Part shown: positions 10,476-19,204 of the stretch, one piece after another
How the letters are laid out: every line of letters starts with the position of its first letter
Position numbering within the stretch: the stretch's first letter is position 1
NCBI RefSeq assembly: GCF_039536205.1
Contig: NZ_BAAAYL010000001.1
Span: forward strand, 6,882,001-6,946,000
Origin: Streptomyces sannanensis
GTDB taxonomy: Bacteria > Actinomycetota > Actinomycetes > Streptomycetales > Streptomycetaceae
Direction: 5' to 3'
DNA length: 64,000 bases
Notes under the pieces: model-generated
What the model was told of the DNA's origin: nothing
The model's database searches: none
The model's input: the letters and a program-made list of their open reading frames with translations, nothing else
Made by a program: the position numbers and the translations under genes

Positions 10476-11863
10476 CCGGTGACGGATATGTCGAATGGCT
10501 CAAGCGCGAGGGACGGATCGTCATCGTGGGCGCCTCCCTGGCCGGTCTGAGGGCGGCGGAGACCCTGCGCGAGGAAGGCTTCGCGGGTTCGCTCACGATG
10601 ATCGGCGACGAACCGTACGAACCGTACGACCGGCCGCCGCTGTCCAAGCAGGTCCTGCTGGGCAAGGCGTCCGCCGAGCACACCGCGCTGCCCCGGCGCC
10701 GGGCCATCGACGCGCGGTGGCGGCTCGGTGTCGCGGCCACCGGGCTGGACATGGCGGCCAGGCGGGTACGGCTGGCCGACGGCGACGAGGTGGAGTACGA
10801 CCGGCTGCTGATCGCGACCGGCGTGCGGGCCCGGCCGTGGCCACGCAAGGAGGAAGCGGAGCTCGACGGGGTCTTCGTGCTGCGCACGCGCGACGATGCT
10901 GTCGAACTGCACCGCCGGCTCGCGGGCGGACCCCGCCGGGTGTTCGTGATCGGCGCCGGTTTCACCGGTTCGGAGATTGCCTCCGCCTGCCGGGAGCAAG
11001 GGCTCCCGGTCACCGTCGCGGAACGCGCGGCCGCGCCCCTGGTCGGCCCGCTGGGCGGTGTGATCGGCGAAGTGGCCGCTCGCATGCAGCGGGAGCACGG
11101 AGTGGACCTGCGCTGCGGTGTGATGGTCACCCGTCTGGAGGGCGACTCGACAGGCCGCGTGCGCGCGGCCCATCTGTCCGACGACGCCAAAGTCGAGGCG
11201 GACGTGGTGGTCGTCTCGCTCGGCGCGACCCGGAACACCGAATGGCTGGCCGGATCCGATCTCGGCGCCGGCCCCCGGGGCATCGCCTGCGACGCGGGCT
11301 GCCGGGCCTTCGACTTCCGGGGCATCGTCACCGACGACATCTACGTGGCCGGTGATGTGGCGCGGTCCCCTCACCCGCTGTTCGGATACCAGTTCCTCTC
11401 CCTCGAACACTGGGGCAACGCGGTGACACAGGCCGAGGTCGCCGCGCACAACATGATCAGCGTCAGCGTCGACCGCCGGCCGCACATGTGGGTGCCGGCC
11501 TTCTGGTCCTCCCAGTTCGGGGTGAACATCAAGTCGGTGGGCGTGCCGTCCATGGGCGAGGAGCTCCTTGTCGCACAAGGGTCGCTCGCCGAGGGCAGGT
11601 TCACCGCTGTGTACGGCTACCAGAACCGCGTCATCGGCGCCGTGGCCTTCGACCAGTCGCGGTGGCTGCAGTTCTACCAGCATCTGATCGAGACCACCGC
11701 ACCGTTCCCGCCGCCGTTTCCGACCGTGGACCGCCGCCCCGAGGGACGGCATCCGGTCCCGGCCGACTTTCCCGACCCCTCGGTGCCCACGCACGGCCCG
11801 ACCGTCACCCTCAGCGGCTACTCGCCGGCCGACCGCCGGCTCACCTTCACCCCCGGCCGCTGA
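10472..11863 (+). CDS. NAD(P)H-dependent FAD ferredoxin reductase
   Basis: The protein has 463 residues with two Rossmann dinucleotide motifs: VIVGASLAGLRAAE for FAD at about residue 14 and VFVIGAGFTGSEIAS for NAD(P)H at about residue 156. The intermediate segment PYDRPPLSKQVLLGK and the second FAD motif DIYVAGDVA are also present. A C-terminal reductase domain follows. This is the putidaredoxin/rhodocoxin reductase type. The GTG start overlaps the ferredoxin stop. It supplies electrons to the ferredoxin and through it to the P450 89 bases downstream. Confidence 0.94.
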   Translation: MTGDGYVEWLKREGRIVIVGASLAGLRAAETLREEGFAGSLTMIGDEPYEPYDRPPLSKQVLLGKASAEHTALPRRRAIDARWRLGVAATGLDMAARRVRLADGDEVEYDRLLIATGVRARPWPRKEEAELDGVFVLRTRDDAVELHRRLAGGPRRVFVIGAGFTGSEIASACREQGLPVTVAERAAAPLVGPLGGVIGEVAARMQREHGVDLRCGVMVTRLEGDSTGRVRAAHLSDDAKVEADVVVVSLGATRNTEWLAGSDLGAGPRGIACDAGCRAFDFRGIVTDDIYVAGDVARSPHPLFGYQFLSLEHWGNAVTQAEVAAHNMISVSVDRRPHMWVPAFWSSQFGVNIKSVGVPSMGEELLVAQGSLAEGRFTAVYGYQNRVIGAVAFDQSRWLQFYQHLIETTAPFPPPFPTVDRRPEGRHPVPADFPDPSVPTHGPTVTLSGYSPADRRLTFTPGR

Positions 11864-11952
11864 CCGCCCGCCGCCCGAGGCCGGCAGAGCCGCATCCACC
11901 GCCCGGCATGTCTCCGGCGACGCCGGCCGGGCCCACGCCACCAAGGACCGTC

Positions 11953-13185
11953 ATGACGCAAGCCTCGCTCCTGCGGCAGATCACCGATTACGCCAACCGC
12001 GCCGACCCCTACCCCCTGTACAAGGAGCTCCGCAGGACGCCGGTGCTCCGCGACGAGGACGGCCCGTACCTCGTCAGCACCTACTGGGAGATCCAGAGCC
12101 TGCTCCATGATCCGCGGACCAGCTCCGACGCCCGGAACCTCGCCACGACCGGTGGCTACGGTGCGACGCCGCTGGAGGAGACGTCCCTGCCGCCCAGCTT
12201 CATCCGGCTCGATCCACCGGAACACGACCGGCTGCGCCGGATGGCGATGCGCTCCTTCGGGCCTCCGCACACCCCGCGCCGTATTCACGACATGCGCGAC
12301 GCACTCCACGCGATCGTCACCGACCTCATCGACGGCCTCGGGAACACGGACCGGATCGATCTGGTCGAACAGTTCTCCTACCCGTTTCCCGTGACCGTGA
12401 TCTGCCGGCTGCTCGGGGTTCCGCGCGAGGACGAGGCGCACTTCCGTACCTGGGCCGACATCATCGCGGCCAGCCTGGACCCCGTTCCGGGTGAGGATCC
12501 GACCGAGCGGGACCGCACCACCCAACAGGCTCGGAACGAGCTGGGCATGTACCTGGCCGGACTGGTCGAGGAACGCCGTCGCAAGCCCGGTGAGGACATG
12601 CTCTCCGAGTTGGTGACCGGCAAGGGCCCGGACGGGACCATGACGACCATGGAGGTACTCAGCACCTCGGTCCTGCTGCTGATCGCCGGCCATGAGACGA
12701 CGGTCAACCTCATCACCAACGGCATGCTCACCCTGATGCGCCACCCGGAGGTCCTTCAGCGGCTGCGGAACGAACCCGGTCTCGCCGTCCCGCTCGTCGA
12801 GGAACTACTTCGCTACGAGCCGCCGGTGCAGTTGATCCCGCAGCGCACCACGATCGCGGACATCGAGGTCTCCGGCGTCACCATCCCCAAGGGCGCGTCG
12901 CTCTGGCTCGTACTGGCCTCCGGCAACCGGGACCCGGAACGCTTCACCGACCCCGACCGGTTCGACCCGGACCGCAAGGACATCCAGCATCTCGGGTTCG
13001 GCAGCGGCATCCACGCCTGCTTCGGCGCGCCGCTCGCCCGGTTGGAGGCACAGATCGCGCTGACCGAGCTGGCCCGCAGGCTCGACAACCCCCGCCTGCT
13101 GGAGGACCCGCCCCCCTACCGCCAGAGCGCCGTCCTGCGCGGCCCACGCCATCTGCACTTCGCCTGCGACGGCATCCGGCCCTGA
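11953..13185 (+). CDS. Cytochrome P450 monooxygenase
   Basis: This soluble bacterial P450 has 410 residues. It shows the I-helix AGHETT at 245-250, the ExxR pair at E284 and R287, and the heme-binding loop FGSGIHACFG with the thiolate ligand Cys356. An F/G region with DPPEHDRLRRM around residue 90 is typical of CYP105/CYP107-like enzymes. The ATG at 11953 has AAGGACC upstream. With the ferredoxin and reductase it forms a complete three-component class I system. The substrate is unknown, and no biosynthetic genes adjoin it, so a catabolic or xenobiotic role is possible. Confidence 0.96.
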   Translation: MTQASLLRQITDYANRADPYPLYKELRRTPVLRDEDGPYLVSTYWEIQSLLHDPRTSSDARNLATTGGYGATPLEETSLPPSFIRLDPPEHDRLRRMAMRSFGPPHTPRRIHDMRDALHAIVTDLIDGLGNTDRIDLVEQFSYPFPVTVICRLLGVPREDEAHFRTWADIIAASLDPVPGEDPTERDRTTQQARNELGMYLAGLVEERRRKPGEDMLSELVTGKGPDGTMTTMEVLSTSVLLLIAGHETTVNLITNGMLTLMRHPEVLQRLRNEPGLAVPLVEELLRYEPPVQLIPQRTTIADIEVSGVTIPKGASLWLVLASGNRDPERFTDPDRFDPDRKDIQHLGFGSGIHACFGAPLARLEAQIALTELARRLDNPRLLEDPPPYRQSAVLRGPRHLHFACDGIRP

Positions 13186-13345
13186 ACCCGGCCGCACCGA
13201 CGACGCGTTCGCCGGGGCGGACCGGACGCCGCCTCGGCGAGATGGGGCCGGTGCGCGCCCTTCTAAGACCTCGGGGTGCCCGGCGCAGGTGTACGAAGGG
13301 GTCCGGCCGAGGTGAGCCCAAAAGTCATGGCGGGTTGCGGGCCCT

Positions 13346-14008
13346 TCAGTGGTTGCGTGGGGCTACCAGGCCGGATTCGTAGGCGAGGACCACGAGTTGG
13401 GCGCGGTCGCGGGCGTCGAGCTTGGCCATGGCCCGATTGATGTGGGTTTTTGCGGTCAGTGGGCTGATCACCATGTGGTCGGCGATCTGGTCGTTGGACA
13501 GGCCCTGTGCGACCAGGGCGACGGCCTCGCGTTCGCGGCTGGTCAGCTTTTCCAGCCCGGTGCCGGTGCTGGTGTTGACCGGCTGGGCGATGTACCTGTT
13601 GATGAGCTTGCGGGTGATCGAGGGAGCGAGCAGGGCGTCGCCGCGCGCGGCGACGCGTACGGCGTGCAGGAAGTCTTCCGGCACGATGTCCTTGACGAGG
13701 AATCCGGCAGCGCCGGCGCGCAGCGCGTCGAAGACGTATTCGTCCAAGCCGTAGTTGGTCAGGATGACGACGTGCACCCGGGCCAGGGCAGGGTCCGCGG
13801 CGATGCGCCGGGTCGCCTCTATGCCGTCGACGACCGGCATCTGGATGTCGATGAGAGCGATGTCGGGCAGGTGTTCCCTGATCAGAGCCAGGCCTTCCTT
13901 CCCGTCGGCAGCCTCGGCCACCACCTCGATGTCGTCCTCAAGGTCGAGGAGCGCGCGGAATCCGCTGCGAATGAGCGGCTGGTCGTCGACCAGCAGGACG
14001 CGGATCAT
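13346..14008 (-). CDS. NarL/LuxR-family response regulator
   Basis: The protein has 220 residues: a receiver with VLLVDDQPLIRSGFRALL, phospho-acceptor in IALIDIQMPVVDG (near residue 54) and AGAAGFLVKDI, then a LuxR HTH (LTSREREAVALVAQGLSNDQ, TAKTHINRAMAKL). The ATG at 14008 overlaps the stop of the upstream kinase as ATGA, giving translational coupling. The pair points away from the MMPL exporter, whose expression it may control. Confidence 0.95.
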   Translation of the reverse strand: MIRVLLVDDQPLIRSGFRALLDLEDDIEVVAEAADGKEGLALIREHLPDIALIDIQMPVVDGIEATRRIAADPALARVHVVILTNYGLDEYVFDALRAGAAGFLVKDIVPEDFLHAVRVAARGDALLAPSITRKLINRYIAQPVNTSTGTGLEKLTSREREAVALVAQGLSNDQIADHMVISPLTAKTHINRAMAKLDARDRAQLVVLAYESGLVAPRNH

Positions 14009-15129
14009 GACGTCCGGTCCACGGGGAGTTCGGCCTGAACGGTGAAGCCGTGCTCGCTGAGCGGTTCGGCGCGAAGCCTGCCGCCGAGGGCGGTGACTCG
14101 TTCGCGCATGCCGAGCAGCCCGATGCCGGGCGTCGGCGCGGTGTCCGGCGTGGCCTTGCCGTCGTCATCGACGCGTATCGCGAGGGCGTCGGGCCGGTAG
14201 TCGATCCGGATCGACGCGGTAGCGGCGGCGGCGTGGCGGGCGATGTTGGTGAGCGACTCCTGCACGATCCGGTAGGCGGTCCGGCCCACCGCGGCCGGCA
14301 CGTCGTGCCGCTGTCCTTCGATCGTCAGCGTCGCCTCCAGGCCGGCCCTGCCGGCCCGCTCCACCAGTTCCGGGATGTGGTCGAGCCCGTGCGGCGGGGT
14401 CGTGTCGTCGTCGCGCAGGGCCTCCAGGGTCGCACGCAGTTCCCGGCTCGCCTCACGTCCGGCCTCCTGGATCGCCAGCAGGGCCTCCGACACCTGTTCG
14501 CCACGCCTGCGGGCCACATGGACGGCGACTTCGGACTGCACCTTGATGATCGAGATCTGGTGGGTGAGCGAATCGTGCAGTTCCCGCGCGATGTGCAGCC
14601 GCTCTTCGTCGGCGCGGCGCCGCGCGGTCTCCTCCCGGGTGCGCTCTGCTTCGTCCGCCCGCCGCTCGGCCTGCCGCAGCGCCTCCCCCGCGGCGCCGGC
14701 CGCAATCAGCCAGGCCACCTCGAGGGCCCCGCGGGCCTGCGCGAAGGCCTCACCCGTGTCGTTCAGGGAGGCCAGGGCCGCGAGGGGGAGAGCGGCCAGC
14801 ATGGTTACGCTCGCCGCCACCGTGATGGTGCGGTGTCCCGCCCGCATGGCGGCGTACACCGCGAACAGGTAGGCGACGGCGGGCACGTCGAAACCGGCCG
14901 CCTGGTAACCCACCGCGCACAGCCCGGTGACGGTCAGGACGGGAACCGGAGCGCGGCGGCGCGCGGCCAGCGCCAGGCCTCCGGCCGTGAGTAGCGCGTA
15001 GCCGAGCAGGTCGAGGTTCGTGGCGGAGTGCTGCCCGGACAGCCCGGTGGCCAGCAGCGCCACCGCCACGCCGACGGCGATCGCCCAGTCTCTGACATCG
15101 GCCGGGACACGGAACCGTCCTGTACTCAT
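14005..15129 (-). CDS. NarL-type sensor histidine kinase
   Basis: This 374-residue kinase starts with about four to five hydrophobic segments (residues about 12-140, including AIAVGVAVALLATGLSG and ALPLAALASL). A basic coiled region follows (LRQAERRADEAERTREETARR), then HisKA_3 with the phospho-acceptor in LHIARELHDSLTHQIS (about 174-189), and HATPase_c with DDDGKATPD and GIGLLGMRERV. This is the DesK/LiaS-like layout of cell-envelope sensors. It is the partner of the regulator it overlaps. Confidence 0.94.
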   Translation of the reverse strand: MSTGRFRVPADVRDWAIAVGVAVALLATGLSGQHSATNLDLLGYALLTAGGLALAARRRAPVPVLTVTGLCAVGYQAAGFDVPAVAYLFAVYAAMRAGHRTITVAASVTMLAALPLAALASLNDTGEAFAQARGALEVAWLIAAGAAGEALRQAERRADEAERTREETARRRADEERLHIARELHDSLTHQISIIKVQSEVAVHVARRRGEQVSEALLAIQEAGREASRELRATLEALRDDDTTPPHGLDHIPELVERAGRAGLEATLTIEGQRHDVPAAVGRTAYRIVQESLTNIARHAAAATASIRIDYRPDALAIRVDDDGKATPDTAPTPGIGLLGMRERVTALGGRLRAEPLSEHGFTVQAELPVDRTS

Positions 15130-15348
15130 GCGCGCACCCTAACCGGATGTCGCTGCGGGTGAGTCCTGCTTGCGGACGAGCGGCTGTCTACCGCGCCCGC
15201 AGTACCTTCGCGGCGCCTGCGGCATCCGCAGTAAACCGGGTGCGCCATCGGCGGCAGCCCAAAGTGCCTGCGTCTGCGGGACGACCGGCGGTGGGTCCGG
15301 CGGACATGATCAGGCGACGTCCAGTCGTAGGAGGAGAAGGAGCGCCTC

Positions 15349-15771
15349 ATGTCAGTCGGATTCGTGCTTGCCGCACCGGCGGCCGGGCACGCCTCGGTCC
15401 AGTCGGCCGCCGCCAGTGTCTACGCCATGAGCGCCGGGCGAATCGGGGCCATCGTGGCCGTGTCGGTGGGGCTGATCGGTGTGATCATCGGTGGGCGGGC
15501 TCTTGCCCGCTCCGCCGGTCGTCCCGGCACCGGCTCCAGGCGAAACAGGGCTGTCGCGGCCCTGGTGGCAGGGCTGATCGGCATGGCCCTGGGTGGGCTG
15601 GTCGTGGCCACCTCCGACGGTGGTATCGGCACCGGTAACGGGCTGGGCGGGGCCATCGTGGCCCTGGTCGTGGGGCTGATCAGCGTGGTCCTCGGTGGGC
15701 TGGCTCTGGCTCGCTCGCGCCGCGCCGGCTCACCGGCTGACCGCAGCACATACGAGCGCGCGCTCGGATGA
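15349..15771 (+). CDS. Small membrane protein (DUF6223-like)
   Basis: The protein has 140 residues and four predicted hydrophobic segments: about 5-22, GAIVAVSVGLIGVIIGG (about 33-50), AALVAGLIGMALGGLVV (about 70-87) and AIVALVVGLISVVLGGLAL (about 101-119). Three share an internal VGLIxVxxGGxAL repeat, so the protein probably arose by duplication. I associate this shape with a Streptomyces domain of unknown function (DUF6223), from memory only. It lies 28 bases before the MMPL exporter and is likely co-transcribed. Confidence 0.75.
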   Translation: MSVGFVLAAPAAGHASVQSAAASVYAMSAGRIGAIVAVSVGLIGVIIGGRALARSAGRPGTGSRRNRAVAALVAGLIGMALGGLVVATSDGGIGTGNGLGGAIVALVVGLISVVLGGLALARSRRAGSPADRSTYERALG

Positions 15772-15799
15772 GAGAGAGGAGACAGGGCTCGAGGAGAAG

Positions 15800-17980
15800 A
15801 TGATGGCAACCGACACTCCCCGTACGGATGGAGCTCTGGCGAGACTCGCCCGGTTCTGTTATCGGCGGCGCCGCCTGGTCCTTCTGGCCTGGATCGTCGG
15901 CGTGATCGCCGTGGCGTTCGCCGGCTTCGGCTACGGCGCCGCCTCCGACAACGACTACTCCGGTGGAGACTCCGGGTCCGCCAAGGCGCAGGCTCTGATC
16001 GAGAAGCACTTCCCCGAGCAGCAAGGGGACACGCTGACTCTCGCGATCAAGGCAGAGAAGGGGATCGACGACCCCGCCGCCCGGCAGAAGATCGAGAAAG
16101 TCATCGCCCATCTGGACGCCTCACCCATCACAGGACCGGTGACCTCGCCGTATCAGGACAAGGACCTGGTGACGAAGGATCGTCGTATCGCCCGTACGAC
16201 CATCCCGCTGACCGACATGGATGCGAAGAAGACCGACGTCAAGCCCCTGGTGGACTCGGTCAAGGACGCCTCGGGCGACGGCGTGACGCTGGGGCTGGGC
16301 GGGAAGACGGCGGAGAAGGCCGAGACACCTCCGCAGGGTTCGGCCGAGCGCGTGGGCGTCCTGGCGGCCGCGGTGATCTTGTTCATCGCCTTCGGGTCAC
16401 TGGTGGCGATGGGCCTGCCGATCGTGACCGGGCTGATGGCGGTGCTCGGCGGGATCGCCCTGATGAAGCTCGTGGGGCACCTGGTCCCCTCGCCCGATTT
16501 CACGGTGTTCGTCGCCGCGTTGATCGGGCTCGGTGTCGGCATCGACTACGCACTGTTCATCCTGACCCGCTACAAGGACAGCCTGCAGGACGGCGACGGG
16601 CCCGAGAGCGCCACGGTCAAGGCCATCACCACCGCGGGTCACGCGGTGCTGTTCGCGGGCACGACCGTCGTGATCGCGCTGCTGGGCCTGATCGCCATGG
16701 GGCAGAAGATGATGACCGGGGTGGCCATCGGCGCGTCGGTGACCGTGCTGGTGACGATGATCGCCGCGGTGACCCTGTTGCCGGCGTTCCTGGGCTTCAC
16801 CGGCCACAGAATCAACTCGCTGCGTCTGCCCCGTCGAACGAATCGTCGGCACGGGGCCGACGGCGTCCCGGCCCGGGAGCGCCGTACCCCCGCCGAGCGC
16901 TGGGTCGGCGTGGTACAGCGCAGGCCGCTGGTCGCCGCGATTCTGGCCGGCGCGAGCCTGCTGGTGCTGGCCGCCCCCGTGGTGTCGATGCGGCTGAGCC
17001 TGCCCGACGCCAGTGTCGAGCCCCACGACAGGAGCAGCTACACCTCATACAAGATTCTTTCCGAGGGCTTCGGTCCCGGCTACGGCGCACCCCTGATCTT
17101 CACCACCGAGGTCGACTCCAAGGACGCCGCTCTGCGTCCCGTCGTCGAAGCGGTCAGGAAGACCGAGGGCATCGCCTACGCAACGCAGGCCCGGGTCAGT
17201 AAGGACGGGCAGGCCGCCACCTTCATGGCCTTCCCCGAGACCGGGTACCAGGACGAGGCCACCGCGGACCTGGTGCACAAGCTCCGCGACGACGTTCTGC
17301 CCCAGGCATCCGGCGGTGAAGGGGTCTACGTCGGCGGCCCGAACGCCGGCGCGATCGACTTCGCCGAGGACACCGGCTCGCACCTGCCCCTGATGATCGC
17401 GGTCGTCATCGTGCTGTCCCTGGTGCTGCTGATCGCGCTGGTCCGGTCGGTCACGATCGCACTGCAGGCCGCCGTGATGAACCTGCTGTCGATCGGCGCC
17501 GCCTACGGCGTGCTGGTAGCGATCGTGCAGTGGGGATGGCTGGGTTCGGCCGTCGGGTTCCCCACCGACATGCCGATCACGACCTGGGTGCCGATGATGA
17601 TGTTCCCGCTCCTGTTCGGTTTGTCGATGGACTACGAGGTCTTCCTGATCTCGCGGGTCCGTGAGGAGTACGAGCGCACCGGCGACACCCGCATGGCCGT
17701 TGCTCGCGGGCTGGCGCGGACCGCCAAGGTCATCACGGCCGCGGCCGCCATCATGATCGCCATCTTCACGACCGCCCTGCTCGGCCCCGACGTCTCAATC
17801 AAGCAGATCGGTCTGGGCATGGCCGTCGCTGTGCTCGTCGACGCCACCATCATCAGGATGGTCCTCGTCCCCGCAGTGATGGAACTGTGCGGCAAGGCCA
17901 ACTGGTGGATGCCCGGGCGCCGGGCACCGAAGGCGACCTCGGCTTCGCAGGCCGGGATCGGGGAAGAGGCCAGAGTCTGA
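15800..17980 (+). CDS. MMPL/RND-family exporter
   Basis: The protein has 726 residues in two homologous halves, each with one N-terminal transmembrane helix, a periplasmic loop and five clustered helices. Signatures are GVGIDYALFILTRYKD in the first half and GLSMDYEVFLISRVREEY in the second, the proton-relay positions of MMPL transporters. Actinobacterial MMPLs export lipids or small hydrophobic compounds and are often paired with envelope-sensing regulators, as with the divergent kinase/regulator here. GAGGAG at 15791-15796 supports either ATG at 15800 or 15803. Confidence 0.94.
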   Translation: MMATDTPRTDGALARLARFCYRRRRLVLLAWIVGVIAVAFAGFGYGAASDNDYSGGDSGSAKAQALIEKHFPEQQGDTLTLAIKAEKGIDDPAARQKIEKVIAHLDASPITGPVTSPYQDKDLVTKDRRIARTTIPLTDMDAKKTDVKPLVDSVKDASGDGVTLGLGGKTAEKAETPPQGSAERVGVLAAAVILFIAFGSLVAMGLPIVTGLMAVLGGIALMKLVGHLVPSPDFTVFVAALIGLGVGIDYALFILTRYKDSLQDGDGPESATVKAITTAGHAVLFAGTTVVIALLGLIAMGQKMMTGVAIGASVTVLVTMIAAVTLLPAFLGFTGHRINSLRLPRRTNRRHGADGVPARERRTPAERWVGVVQRRPLVAAILAGASLLVLAAPVVSMRLSLPDASVEPHDRSSYTSYKILSEGFGPGYGAPLIFTTEVDSKDAALRPVVEAVRKTEGIAYATQARVSKDGQAATFMAFPETGYQDEATADLVHKLRDDVLPQASGGEGVYVGGPNAGAIDFAEDTGSHLPLMIAVVIVLSLVLLIALVRSVTIALQAAVMNLLSIGAAYGVLVAIVQWGWLGSAVGFPTDMPITTWVPMMMFPLLFGLSMDYEVFLISRVREEYERTGDTRMAVARGLARTAKVITAAAAIMIAIFTTALLGPDVSIKQIGLGMAVAVLVDATIIRMVLVPAVMELCGKANWWMPGRRAPKATSASQAGIGEEARV

Positions 17981-18092
17981 CCGATCTCGGGTTACTGGCA
18001 CATGGTTTGCCGCTCGGTGATCAACGGCACCCCGATTCGGACGCGTCGGCGCCCACGACGACCGGGCCGACGGAGAGCATCGAGGCCCGGAT

Positions 18093-18180
18093 CCCCGTGG
18101 GTTCAGGGAAACCGAAGCTCCTTCAGCGCGAACCCACGGGTCCACCGGTGTGCGTCAGGCCGATGCATCCGTGGGTTCGA
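18093..18180. repeat. Three GTGGGTTC elements forming alternative hairpins
   Basis: CCCGTGGGTTC (18094-18104) is complementary to GAACCCACGGG (18130-18140), and the latter can pair instead with CCGTGGGTTC (18169-18178). The two hairpins exclude each other. They sit between the convergent MMPL and YCII genes, so one can serve as a terminator for either strand. The rest of 17981-18246 holds no supported gene. Confidence 0.6.
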
Positions 18181-18246
18181 GTGAAACGCGCTCGCGCTGA
18201 GCGATCCGAAGGGCTTCGGCGGTAACGTCGGCCGGATGTCCTCGGG

Positions 18247-18798
18247 TTATACCGGCCGCCCGCCGAACTGCCAGTGGTGCACCTCGATGTCGGCGTACCG
18301 GTCCGGGGCCAGGATGGCGCGCGCCGTCTCCAGGTCCCGTGCCCGGACCAGCACCGCCGTGCCCAGCCAGGTGGCGCCGTTGTCGGACAGCAGCGGCCCG
18401 TAGGCGATCAGCTCGTCCCGGTCGGGCGGCACCGCGAGGTCGGCGGCCTGTCCTGTGCCGAGGCCGAGCACCAGGTATCGATTGCCGCCGGTCCGGCCGC
18501 CGGGGAAGTCCCACATGGTGCGCCCCAGCGTGTTGCGCCACCGTCGCAGCAGCACGTCCCGGTAGACGCCGGCCTGGTAGTTCGGCTCGTCGAAGGCGAA
18601 CGCGCGGGCGGCGACGGGATCGGGCAGGTCGACGATGTGCACGCTTCCGGTGGGTGTCTCGCCGTCGCCGGCGAGGGTCGGGCCCCGGGCGATCATCTCT
18701 TTCGCGTACCGGTCCATGTAGGACCAATGCTCTTCCAGCAGCTCGTCGCGCAGGGCTACGGAGTCGGGCCGGTCGCGGTGGTAGCAGAGGAACTCCAT
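18247..18798 (-). CDS. YCII-domain protein with two tandem YCII-like units
   Basis: The protein has 183 residues. The first unit (about 1-90) carries EEHWSYMDRYAKEMIARGPTL and VDLPDPVAARAFAFDEPNYQAGVY, the conserved His and Asp region of YCII/YciI proteins. The second (about 105-183) repeats the pattern with GPLLSDNGATWLGTAVLVRA and DLETARAILAPDRYADIEVHHW. YCII folds resemble ferredoxin-like dimers; a duplicated unit would form a pseudo-dimer in one chain. Function is unknown, possibly dehalogenase- or isomerase-like. The start is the ATG at 18798. Confidence 0.85.
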   Translation of the reverse strand: MEFLCYHRDRPDSVALRDELLEEHWSYMDRYAKEMIARGPTLAGDGETPTGSVHIVDLPDPVAARAFAFDEPNYQAGVYRDVLLRRWRNTLGRTMWDFPGGRTGGNRYLVLGLGTGQAADLAVPPDRDELIAYGPLLSDNGATWLGTAVLVRARDLETARAILAPDRYADIEVHHWQFGGRPV

Positions 18799-18842
18799 GC
18801 TTCACAGGGTCCCTTCAAGGAGGTAACAAGGTCGAGCGGGTT

Positions 18843-19022
18843 TCACTGCGAGTGCTGCTCGGCAGCCTCATCCAGAAGCACGCGTGCCGACTGCGCGTAG
18901 CGGATGGTCGTCTTCTCGTCGATACCGAGGACGAGGGCGAGGTGGAGCGGGTCGGCGCCCTGGGGGAGGACCTCCTCGAGCCGGCGTCTGACGCGGAGCC
19001 GTTCCTTCCGGACCGTGTCCTG
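18843..19022 (-). pseudogene. C-terminal remnant of a site-specific recombinase or transposon protein
   Basis: A 55-60 residue segment (RLRVRRRLEEVLPQGADPLH, then ALVLGIDEKTTIRYAQSAR) resembles the C-terminal tail of recombinase-like proteins of actinobacterial mobile elements, which share a DPLHLA..FG.D.KTAIRYA pattern. No catalytic core is present upstream; residues before this segment are low-complexity and unrelated. It is therefore a decayed tail left by an excised or degraded element. The assignment rests on pattern memory. Confidence 0.45.
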
Positions 19023-19204
19023 AGGCGGCAGGTTCGGACGCCGAGGGCTCGACGGTGGACGTCGTATCCGACGACCACCGCCGAGCCCTGTCATGTGCGC
19101 CGCTTCCCCGTCCCCACGGGGCGGCGCGCTCAGGAGCCGCCTCCGCTCGGAACGGCCCCGCTCGTGGGGCGACCTCCGGATGAATCCCCGGGGTCGCGTG
19201 CCGG

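Noticed and set aside
18818..18832. Sequence resembling the 16S rRNA 3' region (GTAACAAGGT)
   Set aside because: The match is only about 10 bases and lacks the surrounding conserved helix and anti-Shine-Dalgarno.
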